A stretch of 64,000 nt of DNA. Source: CAZIGK01 sp964538615. Lineage in GTDB: Bacteria; Pseudomonadota; Alphaproteobacteria; Rickettsiales; RI-342. The first letter of the stretch is position 1, and every line of letters begins with the position of its first letter. The stretch covers positions 37,799 to 101,798 of the forward strand of contig CAZIGK010000006.1 of NCBI GenBank assembly GCA_964538615.1, read 5' to 3'. Below the pieces are notes generated by a model, which saw nothing but the letters and a program-made list of their open reading frames with translations, was not told the origin of the DNA and ran no database searches. The position numbers were made by a program, and so were the translations under genes. Positions 54,001-62,206 of this stretch are shown one piece after another.

Positions 54001-54582
54001 TATGAAGAAGCACTACACGCATTGCGGGTAACTACCTGTAGCAAATTTGAAGAGGTACTGGGAGAGAAATATGCCCCCATTAATGTGGCGGGAGTGGTGG
54101 TATCGCTGAAGAGCAAAGTATCCGCCAAAGGGAAATATGCATTTCTGGCTCTCTCAGACCCGGATGGTACCTTTGAGGTGTCAGTATTTGATGAGGAAAT
54201 TTTGCGCACGCAATGGAATAACCTGCAGGAAGGCAACCGCCTGCTGATTAGTGCCGATGGCAAGCTGGATGATACAGGGGCACGCATTATGCTGCGCTCC
54301 GTACAAACATTGGATGATGCGGTGCGGCGGGCAGGCTCCTCTATCACCAGAGCGCAGAGCATCCGTTTGGTGGCAAACAAACAATTAGACGTGAAGCAAT
54401 TAAAACAACATCTTGCTTCTGCGCGTCATCGCAAGGATGGCAAACCAAACCTTCGCCTTGCTCTGCAACTGGAAGAGACGCTGGCCATGGTGGAACTACC
54501 GGGTTCCTATCATCTCTCTCCTATGGATGTGATGGAGCTGGAAGCCTGCGCCGGCATGACAAAGGTTTCGGTAGAATCGTAA
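51049..54582 (+). CDS. dnaE: DNA polymerase III alpha subunit
   Basis: 1177 residues, full DnaE1. Order: PHP domain at the N-terminus (HLRAHSAYSLSEGAI), palm with the catalytic PDFDVDFCQDRR (Asp419, 421 and 423), GPGRGSGAGSLVAWAM and the fingers (LIKLKPTTLEDIIALVSLYRPGPM), tandem helix-hairpin-helix and a C-terminal OB domain (VVVSLKSKVSAKGKYAFLALSDPDGTFEV). Replicative polymerase of the chromosome. The PHP domain keeps most His/Asp/Glu metal positions. Stop is five bases before the small orphan that follows. Confidence 0.97.
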   Translation: MTASSTPALPFIHLRAHSAYSLSEGAIPVKALVKFAAKHQMPAIGITDTNNLFGSLEFSKEAMGAGIQPIIGCLLNFKAVDGEAFSTSHKSGAPDKLLLIAQNEVGYHHLLWLASEAYLHPAADEAPLLAYKQLEGHTDGLICLTGGVDGMVGRLIADGLKDQAAYALEYLQKQFGNRLYIELHRHGLAVERQVEPQLLRFALEYQVPVVATADAYFIDPAMYEAHDALLCIADGRYVQEENRRKLTPQHRLKTPQEMVELFADIPEAIANTAVIARRCSYASPSRDPILPRFVDGGEDAEAEEFARIAKEGLRWRLDTYVFPDPNMPATEREEQEKPYWERLEFEIGIIQRMKFPGYFLIVSDFIRWAKEHDVPVGPGRGSGAGSLVAWAMKITDLDPLRYSLLFERFLNPERVSMPDFDVDFCQDRRELVIQYVQQRYGRERVAQIITFGKLQARAVIRDVGRVLQMSYGAVDRISKLIPNNPANPVTLSEAIDLEPLLQQAIKEDHEVARLVGIGKQLEGLYRHASTHAAGVVIGDRPLHELVPMYRDPKSDMPVIQYSMKYAETAGLVKFDFLGLKTLTVLKWACRVVQETTGDALDLLKLPLEDAKTYELLGQGKAMGVFQLESSGMRDTLIKLKPTTLEDIIALVSLYRPGPMDNIPTYINRKHGKERPDYLHPLLEPILQETFGIFIYQEQVMQVAQVMGGYSLGQADLLRRAMGKKIKEEMDQQRDIFMKGALEKGVKESKAREVFDLMAKFASYGFNKSHAAAYALIAFQTAYLKANYPVQFFIGLMALDSGNTEKLNLYKQDAERMGIRTLPPDINASEANFCVEKLEDGSLAIRYALGALKNVGMSAMEAVVEERKNHGRFDSLADFARRMDNRVMNRRTLEFLVKAGVFDSLHPNRRQLFECLDMLLAISDMANREKNSNQIGLFGEELMAGAASTSAALEFPPMTEWPMNQKLGHEFDAIGFYVSAHPLQAYEEALHALRVTTCSKFEEVLGEKYAPINVAGVVVSLKSKVSAKGKYAFLALSDPDGTFEVSVFDEEILRTQWNNLQEGNRLLISADGKLDDTGARIMLRSVQTLDDAVRRAGSSITRAQSIRLVANKQLDVKQLKQHLASARHRKDGKPNLRLALQLEETLAMVELPGSYHLSPMDVMELEACAGMTKVSVES

Positions 54583-54586
54583 CCGG

Positions 54587-54970
54587 ATGCTGGCTCAGAC
54601 ACGCATAGCTGGCATTGTGTTGCCTGCGATAGTATCCTCACGAGAGGGAGAATCTGTCGAAAACGGCCGTTTTCGAGAACCAGACGTTGCCATGTATGTA
54701 AAATACATGAAAGCCGGAAGCACAGACAAAGGTTGTTTGCAGGCCATTAAACATGAGGACGCTATCTGGCAATCTTTTCTTTACCCAAACCCCCTACAGT
54801 CACTCCATCAAACTGAACGTTATGGTATGATAGCTGCCAATAATACTGATAAATACAGATACATTGATTGGTATATGAGAGCAAATCATCCCATTAACGA
54901 CCGAACGTTTCGAGCTTTTATCAACGCACCGGGGGGCATGCGCGCTTATGTTTTTCTCTCACCACCATAA
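54587..54970 (+). CDS. small orphan protein, paralogue of the relic at 4.3 kb
   Basis: 127 residues, starting five bases after dnaE and overlapping the chemoreceptor start by 23 bases. Core FREPDVAMYVK followed by MKAGSTD is also found in the relic at 4253-4388. The sequence is unrecognised, with aromatic-rich segments (KYRYIDWYMRANHPIND). More AT-rich than dnaE. It may be a gene of a small mobile or lineage-specific family; it could also itself be decaying, as start and length are not supported by relatives. Confidence 0.5.
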   Translation: MLAQTRIAGIVLPAIVSSREGESVENGRFREPDVAMYVKYMKAGSTDKGCLQAIKHEDAIWQSFLYPNPLQSLHQTERYGMIAANNTDKYRYIDWYMRANHPINDRTFRAFINAPGGMRAYVFLSPP

Positions 54971-56426
54971 AACACCGAACCATCAGTTCGCCCGCATTGT
55001 CGATAGCCTGCCGCAGACCGTGATGACTTGCCGGGTTAGTGATTTCATCATTGACTATGCAAACCCGGCATCTATTGCACTGCTGGAGAACATTGAACAT
55101 CTGCTCTCCGTGAAAGCTAAACATATTGTCGGCACTTCCATTGATGTTTTTCACCACAAGCCATCGCATCAGCGCCTCTTATTAAGCAATCCGGACAACC
55201 TACCGCATGACGCCCGGATTCATCTGGGAGAGGAAATACTGGATCTGCATCTTGAGGCACTGCTGGATGATAAAGGGCGCTATACCCACGCCATTCTGTG
55301 TTGGGCGGTAGTGACGGAAAAGGTCAAGCGCGAGGAAGAAAGCAAGCGCCTGTTGCAGATGATGGACAAAATGCCCATCAACATCATGACCTGTAATATT
55401 CAGGATGATTTCAAAATTGATTATGTCAACCAGACCAGCAAACAAACGCTCTCCAAACTACAGCAGCATTTGCCCGTATCCGTGGATAAGCTATTAGGCA
55501 GCAGTATTGATATTTTCCATAAAAAACCGGAGCATCAACGGGCTATGCTGCAAACCGATGCGCACTTGCCACACCACGCCAATATACGGCTGGGCAATGA
55601 GATACTGAACCTGCGTGTCTCCCCCATTTACGATGAACAAGGGGCATACACAGGGCCTTTGCTTACCTGGTCCATTATGACCGACAATATTCGCATGACG
55701 GAAAATGTGACTGAGGTGATTGAGAACATGACATCCATTTCCAGCGGTATGGATGCCTCTGCCAATAACCTGTTGGGCTATGCCCGCAACGCGGAAGAAA
55801 TGTCATCCTCTGTGGCATCTGCAGCAGAGGAACTTTCCGCTACGGTACGGGATATTTCTTCTCGCATTAACAATGTCTCCACTCGCTCGCAGGATGTGAA
55901 AAATGAGGCCATGGCCTCAACAGAGTTGGTGAATACACTGAAAAATATGGCCGATGGCATTGGCACCATTATGGAGGTGATTGAAGGCATTGCCGGACAA
56001 ACCAACCTGCTGGCACTGAACGCCACCATCGAGGCTGCCCGCGCCGGTGAAGCAGGGAAAGGCTTTGCCGTGGTCGCTAACGAGGTGAAGGCACTGGCAC
56101 AGCAAACGGCCAATTCCACCCAACAAATTCGGGATCAGATTTCCGGTATTCAGGACATTGTTGGCAAAGTAGTAGAAAAAATTGCCATCATCAGCAGAGC
56201 CATTACGGAACTTTCTGAAAATACTGTGCAAATTGCTGCGGCCGTGGAAGAACAAAGCGCCACCACAGAAGATGTATCACGCAATATTAACGGCGTTTCA
56301 ACCGCAGCCCGCAACACAGGCGAGGCCGCCCGTGATGTGCAGCAGGGCACCAGCAATCTGCGTGCATGTTCCGGCAAGCTGGATCAGGAAGTGACCCGTT
56401 TTCTGGAAGCCAGTAAAAACGCCTAA
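54948..56426 (+). CDS. soluble methyl-accepting chemotaxis protein with tandem PAS-like domains
   Basis: 492 residues, no membrane span. Two similar sensor domains follow each other: residues 12-125 (LPQTVMTC, FIIDYANPAS, GTSIDVFHHKPSHQR) and 130-245 (MPINIMTC, FKIDYVNQTS, GSSIDIFHKKPEHQR). The C-terminal half is a canonical signalling hairpin with the tip IEGIAGQTNLLALNATIEAARAGEAGKGFAVVANEVKALA. Being cytosolic, it would sense an internal signal and feed CheA/CheW, none of which is in the window. No C-terminal CheR pentapeptide is seen. Confidence 0.88.
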   Translation: MFFSHHHKTPNHQFARIVDSLPQTVMTCRVSDFIIDYANPASIALLENIEHLLSVKAKHIVGTSIDVFHHKPSHQRLLLSNPDNLPHDARIHLGEEILDLHLEALLDDKGRYTHAILCWAVVTEKVKREEESKRLLQMMDKMPINIMTCNIQDDFKIDYVNQTSKQTLSKLQQHLPVSVDKLLGSSIDIFHKKPEHQRAMLQTDAHLPHHANIRLGNEILNLRVSPIYDEQGAYTGPLLTWSIMTDNIRMTENVTEVIENMTSISSGMDASANNLLGYARNAEEMSSSVASAAEELSATVRDISSRINNVSTRSQDVKNEAMASTELVNTLKNMADGIGTIMEVIEGIAGQTNLLALNATIEAARAGEAGKGFAVVANEVKALAQQTANSTQQIRDQISGIQDIVGKVVEKIAIISRAITELSENTVQIAAAVEEQSATTEDVSRNINGVSTAARNTGEAARDVQQGTSNLRACSGKLDQEVTRFLEASKNA

Positions 56427-56484
56427 TGGCATGCGTTCTTAGATAGTTTTGAGGATACGACCCAGCCTGTCATGGAGTCAGGCC

Positions 56485-57525
56485 TTATGCCGCTTTTTGT
56501 GCATAAGGCACCAGTTGGTACTGGTCTTTCAGCACTTCAGCAATCTGAATCGCATTCAGTGCCGCGCCTTTACGCACATTATCCGCCACCACCCACAGGT
56601 TAAGGGCGTTGGGACGAGTGGGATCCTGCCGGAGACGGGAGACATAGACCCCATCCTCCCCCACAACATCCATCGGGGTGACAAACAGGTTTTCTGCCGG
56701 GTCATCGTTCATCACCACCCCTTCCGCTTCCATGAGGATATCGCGGGCATCGTCCACTGAGAGAGGGAACTCAAATTCCACATTGATCGCTTCTGCATGA
56801 CCAATGAATACGGGTACACGCACGCAAGTAGCGGTCACTTCTACCGCTTCATCCAGAATCTTCTTGGTCTCCACTCGCATTTTCCATTCCTCTTTGGTGG
56901 AGCCATCGTCCATAAACACATCAATTTGCGGAATGACGTTAAACTCAATGGGGCGGGAGAATTTTTTCGGCTCTTTACGGTCATTCATATAAACCGCCTT
57001 GGTGTGGTCGAATAGTTCGTCCATGGCATCTTTGCCCGCACCGGAGACGGATTGATAGGTGCTAACCACCACACGTTTAATGTTTGCGGCTTTGTGCAAT
57101 GGCGCCAGTGCCACTAACATCTGAATGGTGGAACAGTTGGGATTGGCAATGATATTGGTTTTGCGAAAATCTTTCAGGGCATCCGCATTCACCTCCGGTA
57201 CAATCAGGGGTATATCGTCCATCATACGGAAGTAGGATGTGTTATCAATCACCACGCAACCCGCAGCAGCAGCGCGGGGGGCATGTTCTTTGGAAACAGC
57301 AGAACCGGGCGAAAACAAGGCAATATCCGTGCCTTTGAAATCATACTCATCCAATGCCTGCACGGTGAGCACTTTGTGCTCCCCAAAGCTGACCTGACGG
57401 CCTTTGGAACGGCTGGAAGCCAACGCCACCACTTCGCTGACAGGAAACTTGCGCTCTGCCAGAGTTTGCAACATTTCACGCCCGACATTACCGGTAGCAC
57501 CCACGACTGCAACTTTGTACGCCAT
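56485..57525 (-). CDS. asd: aspartate-semialdehyde dehydrogenase
   Basis: 346 residues. NADP-binding AYKVAVVGATGNVGREML at the N-terminus, the catalytic cysteine in ANPNCSTIQM, phosphate-site residues in SSRSKGRQV, and the substrate segment VPVFIGHAEAINVEF. Reduces aspartyl phosphate to the semialdehyde, the branch to Lys, Met, Thr and cell-wall diaminopimelate. Start 57525 or 57531. Downstream of leuB on the same strand, with four genes in between. Confidence 0.96.
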   Translation of the reverse strand: MAYKVAVVGATGNVGREMLQTLAERKFPVSEVVALASSRSKGRQVSFGEHKVLTVQALDEYDFKGTDIALFSPGSAVSKEHAPRAAAAGCVVIDNTSYFRMMDDIPLIVPEVNADALKDFRKTNIIANPNCSTIQMLVALAPLHKAANIKRVVVSTYQSVSGAGKDAMDELFDHTKAVYMNDRKEPKKFSRPIEFNVIPQIDVFMDDGSTKEEWKMRVETKKILDEAVEVTATCVRVPVFIGHAEAINVEFEFPLSVDDARDILMEAEGVVMNDDPAENLFVTPMDVVGEDGVYVSRLRQDPTRPNALNLWVVADNVRKGAALNAIQIAEVLKDQYQLVPYAQKAA

Positions 57526-57668
57526 TGCCATTCAACTTTCTGACACTGTTTAAGAAAAAGGGCACCGAACTTACCGCATCAGCATGATTCATGCAATGCA
57601 ATATCCACATGCCCTTGGTGTCAGTTAGAATATATCCCTCCCCATAACAGTGTCTATAGTCTATGGCA

Positions 57669-57911
57669 TTATTCCCAGGCGGCTTTGCCGAAATTAATAT
57701 CGTCCTTGTCGGTCATGGCACCCGTCACCGCACCACCCGCGGCACCAATGGCCGCACCCGTTAACGGATCACCGGTCAGCGCCCCGACCCCGGCTCCGGC
57801 AGCGCCACCGAGACCTGCACCACTGAGGGTGCGATCGCGGGTGGTATTGCCACAGGCCGCTACAAACAACGCTAATGCCATTACGCTGGCAAGACGGGTA
57901 TAAGGCAACAT
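57669..57911 (-). CDS. small glycine-zipper lipoprotein
   Basis: 80 residues. Signal peptide MLPYTRLASVMALALFVAAC with lipobox Cys20, then GAGLGGAAGAGVGALTGDPLTGAAIGAAGGAVTGAM, a Gly/Ala zipper typical of outer-membrane lipoproteins (17-kDa antigen/SlyB-like type) that can insert into the membrane. GGAGAG precedes the ATG. Function unknown. Confidence 0.85.
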   Translation of the reverse strand: MLPYTRLASVMALALFVAACGNTTRDRTLSGAGLGGAAGAGVGALTGDPLTGAAIGAAGGAVTGAMTDKDDINFGKAAWE

Positions 57912-58001
57912 GTCTCTCTCCTGTCCAATATGGATATCACGATAAAAGAGAGAATATACCAGACATTATAGCATCACCATGCGGCAGAGGATGGCGGGCA
58001 A

Positions 58002-58829
58002 TCAACCCCGCATCAATGCCTTTTCTGCCTCTGCCCAGGCATCAGCAAAGGCCAGAAGGTGCGGTCTTTGGACAGCGTCTTGCTGTAGGTATACATGTAA
58101 CTGCTCTATGGCGTGTTGATAGTCCTTTTCTTCCAGCACCCCCCGATGCTGCATGACCCGCAAATAGACCAGATACGTATTCAAAACATCGGTTTCGCAA
58201 TAATCGCGCACGTCCTGCAGGCGACCTGTATCCACCATGGCACTCACCTGTGATCCGTCCACGCCAAACTTACCGGGGATACCCAAAATAGAACAGACCT
58301 CATCCAATTTCACACGGGCAGAAGCCCCGAAGTCCGAGATGACATCCAGCAGATCACAATGCCAGTCTATGCTATAACGCTGACCGTAATTGTTCCATTT
58401 ATCTCCCCGTTGATACAGCCATGGAGCGGCAATGCCATATTTCATAGCGCGGTATTTCAGCACGGGCAGGTCAAAAGTGCGACCATTAAAGGAAACCAGA
58501 CGGGGGCGGGATTTGCTGAGATAATGAAAAAAGCCTCTCAGCAACTCCTCTTCCGAGGATTCGACTGTGCCGCCGGAACGTACGGCCTTTAGGTGATAGG
58601 CTTCCCCGCCTTGAGTATAGTCAATTGTCGCTTCCACAAAGCTAATGGCCACCACCTGATGAAACGGCTGGCGGGGAAAGCTGTTTTTGCCGTCCGTAAT
58701 CGTCAGATGATAATCCGTCAGGGCTTGCCGTAGCTCCTGTACGTCTTCACTATCGCAGCCAGTCAGCGCTTTAACCGCCTGTGTATCGGGGATGGTTTCA
58801 ATATCAAAAACAAAGAGGGTATCGTGCAT
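58002..58829 (-). CDS. PolB-like 3'-5' exonuclease (DnaQ-fold)
   Basis: 275 residues. Exonuclease motifs of the DEDD superfamily: VFDIETIPD (motif I), VSFNGRTFDLPVL (motif II region) and YCETDVLNTYLVYLR (motif III, Tyr/Asp). It matches the uncharacterised family related to the exonuclease domain of archaeal-type PolB. Degradation of DNA or proofreading are possible roles. The ATG at 58829 was chosen because it starts the exonuclease domain; a longer frame adds an unlikely segment. Ends 90 bases from the lipoprotein gene. Confidence 0.9.
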   Translation of the reverse strand: MHDTLFVFDIETIPDTQAVKALTGCDSEDVQELRQALTDYHLTITDGKNSFPRQPFHQVVAISFVEATIDYTQGGEAYHLKAVRSGGTVESSEEELLRGFFHYLSKSRPRLVSFNGRTFDLPVLKYRAMKYGIAAPWLYQRGDKWNNYGQRYSIDWHCDLLDVISDFGASARVKLDEVCSILGIPGKFGVDGSQVSAMVDTGRLQDVRDYCETDVLNTYLVYLRVMQHRGVLEEKDYQHAIEQLHVYLQQDAVQRPHLLAFADAWAEAEKALMRG

Positions 58830-58910
58830 GGGGTATCTCTCTGCTAACCTTGGTTTCGGCAACATGCCCGAGCCAGGCAGCAGATGCAAGTTACTTTATA
58901 TGATAGAAAA

Positions 58911-58943
58911 AAAGCCTCCGGCTACACAGTAACCAGAGGCTTT
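58911..58943 (-). terminator. rho-independent terminator of the amphipathic helical protein
   Basis: Arms AAAGCCTC (58911-58918) and GAGGCTTT (58936-58943), with an inner partly paired stem (GGCTAC/GTAACC), followed on the minus strand by seven T. It ends the transcript of the gene at 58999-60240. Confidence 0.8.
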
Positions 58944-58998
58944 AGCGTTTACGAGCACATCCTCAATGCGGGATGCACCTTATGGAATCACAAAAAAA

Positions 58999-60240
58999 CT
59001 AAGCAGCGCGGCCTTCGTCCAGACCTAACCCATCATTCGCATTGGCTGCCAATTGCGCAAGAGCCTTATCCAGACGGGCTTCCCACTGATTGGCTTCAGC
59101 AATGGTGCGTACACCTTTGGCAATGGCCTCACGTGAAGCAGCAGATTGCGCACGTACTCGGTCATCCGCTACATCGAATGTATGGCTCAGTGCCTTCAGG
59201 GCTTTTTCACCATGCTCACCTGTATGTTCCATCGCAGCTGAGAATTCGCGAGCAACTGTACCGGTTGAATCATTATACAAAGCGACCGCACCTTTATTAA
59301 TCGCCTCAATCAGTGCTTCCGTACGTGCGCTCAGTCCACCTTGCAAATCTTTATCAAAGATTGGGCCAAGCAGGGCCTTTTGTGCTTCTTCATCCAAAGC
59401 AGCAATAAAGGCCGTCACAGTCATGCCATGCTTATCCTGAAAATAAGTATCCAGATTCGCAAAGCTGGCATCTTTCCCTTCACGGAACAGAGCCAATGTG
59501 GCATCACCCATTTCATCGCGCAGTTCGCTCTTTTTGATACGCTCTGCACGTTTGGCCAGACCCAGTTTTTCACGAATGCCCTGAATAGCCTCACGGGATG
59601 CCAGATCCGCTTCAACAGTCAGGCGCTTATAGGTATCCTTGCTACCTTTTCTGGTGGCATCCACGGTAGCATTAACAACATTGCCAGTGTGTTCAAATGC
59701 TTCACCTGTGGTACCCTTTGCAAAACCAAATGCATTGGCCAGCGCGGATACTGTCAGATCATATAGCCCCCGCAACGTTTGGCCAATCGCTGCAAATTGA
59801 TGACCTGCACCTTTAGCAAATAATTCACCGGACTCACGCGCTACCACTTCTCGGCTGCGGTATTGATCGGCGACCACAGAAATGGCTTGTAAGGCATCTT
59901 CTGCAATTGTGTAAAAGTTACGATTGTTTTTGTCGTGTTCGATAATGTTGACATCATCTAATGGATTTACAGTACGAACATCGCGCTCGAACTCACTCAA
60001 AGCAGTCAGAACGGTACGAATAGTCGTTTGCTCGGCACCACTGAACTCCGCCACATTCACCACGGCTGCTCCGAAGCCAGATGCTTGTGCACGCTCTATC
60101 AAAGCATGTAGCTTATTCTGAAGTGCTCCCAGAGATTCAATATTAATTTCATCAAAAATCGCATCACTTTTGATCGCGGTAACAATTTCACGAATCAGTG
60201 CAATTTTTTGTTCATCGGATAAACGCGTATATAAATTCAT
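58999..60240 (-). CDS. amphipathic helical protein with internal repeat, unknown
   Basis: 413 residues, no signal or membrane span. Almost entirely predicted helix, Ala/Glu/Lys-rich, with two related segments: residues 182-224 (EAFEHTG, then ASREAIQGIR) and 336-380 (AAMEHTG, then ASREAIAKGVR). The length and composition resemble phasin-like or coat-like helical proteins, but no family is recognised. A middle segment YFQDKHGMTVTAFIAALDEE is less helical. AGGAGAGC precedes the ATG. It has its own terminator, so it is a monocistronic and probably well expressed gene. Confidence 0.7.
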   Translation of the reverse strand: MNLYTRLSDEQKIALIREIVTAIKSDAIFDEINIESLGALQNKLHALIERAQASGFGAAVVNVAEFSGAEQTTIRTVLTALSEFERDVRTVNPLDDVNIIEHDKNNRNFYTIAEDALQAISVVADQYRSREVVARESGELFAKGAGHQFAAIGQTLRGLYDLTVSALANAFGFAKGTTGEAFEHTGNVVNATVDATRKGSKDTYKRLTVEADLASREAIQGIREKLGLAKRAERIKKSELRDEMGDATLALFREGKDASFANLDTYFQDKHGMTVTAFIAALDEEAQKALLGPIFDKDLQGGLSARTEALIEAINKGAVALYNDSTGTVAREFSAAMEHTGEHGEKALKALSHTFDVADDRVRAQSAASREAIAKGVRTIAEANQWEARLDKALAQLAANANDGLGLDEGRAA

Positions 60241-60384
60241 GAGAAGCTCTCCTGTTGTATGAAAACTGATGGATGTTTTGCACATGAAATATGACAGTTT
60301 GATGACAAAAAATCGCTTTGTGCGTAATACACAATCATATTATTCCCGCAATGATTGAGCGCGCTGCCGGAACTGCACCGACAA

Positions 60385-60948
60385 TCAAGCAGGAATGTAA
60401 GCATCTACAAGGCTTTGCAGTTGTTGTATCAGCGGTTGCGTGGTGCTGTTCACCGGCAACAAACTGATGTGATGATGTTTGGCGTCATGTATCAAAAAAA
60501 GACAATGTTCGGTGAGTAAGTACCCCTGCAAAGACGATAGCCGACCCTGCCAATGCTGGCCATTGGCCGCTTCCACGTGTAGGGAATCGTCTTGCCAACG
60601 GAAATGCAGGGGATATTGTGGCAACAAATGCCGACGATAACTCCGCCGCCAGCGCCAGGGTAGCAACCACAGCGGCAGCAACACCAGACAGGCCATGGCA
60701 AGCATACTCAGAGATGTTAGCCCCGCCCCTGCCCAGCCGCCATATAACGCAAACCCGACACATAACACCGCAAAGGCCACCCTACCTGCCAGCGACATCC
60801 GACTATGCAACTGATGCCAGAGTTGGCGTGCCTGCACATACTCTGCCTCACGCAGTTGAATCACGCATTCCCCCGCAATGGAAGAGCGGGCGGGTGTGTC
60901 TTCCCGCCCACTCAGGTGTTGCGCATTCAGACCATCCGGTTTGCTCAC
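60385..60948 (-). CDS. YcxB-like membrane protein
   Basis: 187 residues from a GTG that overlaps the leuB stop (GTGA). Two adjacent hydrophobic segments (MSLAGRVAFAVLCVGFALYGG, then MLAMACLVLLPLWLLPW) followed by a beta-rich domain (HFRWQDDSLHVEAANGQHWQGRLSSLQGYLLTEHCLFLI), the pattern of YcxB/DUF-type domains. Function unknown. Translationally coupled to leuB. Confidence 0.7.
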   Translation of the reverse strand: MSKPDGLNAQHLSGREDTPARSSIAGECVIQLREAEYVQARQLWHQLHSRMSLAGRVAFAVLCVGFALYGGWAGAGLTSLSMLAMACLVLLPLWLLPWRWRRSYRRHLLPQYPLHFRWQDDSLHVEAANGQHWQGRLSSLQGYLLTEHCLFLIHDAKHHHISLLPVNSTTQPLIQQLQSLVDAYIPA

Positions 60949-62063
60949 GCGGCTTTTGCCGGCGATTGTTGCAGGGCTTCGATCAGGGCATCCCCCATTT
61001 CGCTGGTGGAAACCTGACGGCAGCCGGGTGCCATAATGTCACCGGTACGGGTGCCGCTATTCAGCACAGTTTGTACCGCCTGCTCAATGGCATCGGCTTC
61101 TGCGACAAGATTGAAGCTATAGCGCAACAACATACCAAAGCTTAAAATGGTGGCCAGCGGGTTGGCCTTGTTTTGTCCGGCAATATCCGGTGCAGATCCA
61201 TGCACTGGCTCATATAAAGCGGCCTGTTTGCCGGTAGCGGCATCTTTCGCGCCCAGAGAGGCCGAGGGCAACATGCCCAGCGAACCCGTAAGCATGGCTG
61301 CGCAATCAGACAAAATATCCCCAAACATGTTGGTGGTGACCATCACATCAAATTGCTTCGGGTTGCGCACCAGTTGCATGGCGGCATTATCCACATACAT
61401 ATGGCTGAGTTGAATATGCGGGTACTGTTCATCGTGCAGTTTTTGCACTTCTTCCCGCCACATTTCCGTACATTCCAGCACATTGGCTTTATCCACACTG
61501 CACACCCGGCCACCCCGTTTGGCGGCCAGTTCAAACGCCACTTGCGCAATGCGGCGTACTTCGCTGCTGGTATACACCAGAGAGTTCACCCCTTTGCGCT
61601 CTCCGTTCGGCAGGGTTTCCACACCACGGGGTTCCCCGAAATAGATACCGCCGGTTAGCTCCCGCACAATCATCACATCCAACCCCTGAATCACCTCTGG
61701 TTTCAGGCTGGACGCATCCAGCAGGGCATCGAACGTCACGGCGGGGCGCAGGTTCGCAAACAGCCCCAGCTCCTTACGCAACCCCAGCAGCCCACGTTCT
61801 GGCCGGACGGCAAAATCCAGCGGCTCCCATTTCGGCCCACCGACCGCACCCAGCAAAATGGCATCCGCTGCTTTGGCTTTAGCCAGCGTCTCCGCTGGCA
61901 GAGGGGTACCGGTTTCATCATAGGCACAACCACCGACCAGAGCCGTATCAGTCGTGATGTTGGTGCCGCGTGTTTCATTTAGAAAAACAATCAGCTTGGA
62001 GACTTCGGCCATTACTTCGGGGCCAATACCATCACCGGGGAGCATGAGAATAGTGCGCGTCAT
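60945..62063 (-). CDS. leuB: 3-isopropylmalate dehydrogenase
   Basis: 372 residues. Family blocks: LMLPGDGIGPEVMAEV, LLGAVGGPKWEPL, ELTGGIYFGEPRG, VCSVDKANVLECTEMWREEV, MYVDNAAMQLVRNPKQFDVMVTTNMFGDILSDCAAMLTGSLGMLPSASLG and EPVHGSAPDIAGQNKANPLA. Third step of leucine synthesis. Start at 62063 gives the conserved TRTILMLPGDGIGPEV N-terminus. leuC and leuD are not in the window. The usual alphaproteobacterial partner asd lies 3.4 kb downstream. Confidence 0.97.
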   Translation of the reverse strand: MTRTILMLPGDGIGPEVMAEVSKLIVFLNETRGTNITTDTALVGGCAYDETGTPLPAETLAKAKAADAILLGAVGGPKWEPLDFAVRPERGLLGLRKELGLFANLRPAVTFDALLDASSLKPEVIQGLDVMIVRELTGGIYFGEPRGVETLPNGERKGVNSLVYTSSEVRRIAQVAFELAAKRGGRVCSVDKANVLECTEMWREEVQKLHDEQYPHIQLSHMYVDNAAMQLVRNPKQFDVMVTTNMFGDILSDCAAMLTGSLGMLPSASLGAKDAATGKQAALYEPVHGSAPDIAGQNKANPLATILSFGMLLRYSFNLVAEADAIEQAVQTVLNSGTRTGDIMAPGCRQVSTSEMGDALIEALQQSPAKAA

Positions 62064-62206
62064 GGGTCTATACTTTACTTTATGTCTGGATAGTTGAAAA
62101 CGGGGCAAAGCTTACACAGATTCCGCCATGCCCGCAACTGTGAAGGCTTGTGTTGACGGGGGATGCGGAGTAAGTTCTGCGCACCATATTGCAAAAGGGG
62201 TCGTTT

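Noticed and set aside
58884..59300. 138-residue plus-strand frame over the terminator and the helical gene
   Set aside because: Begins in the terminator hairpin region and overlaps the clearly coding minus-strand gene.
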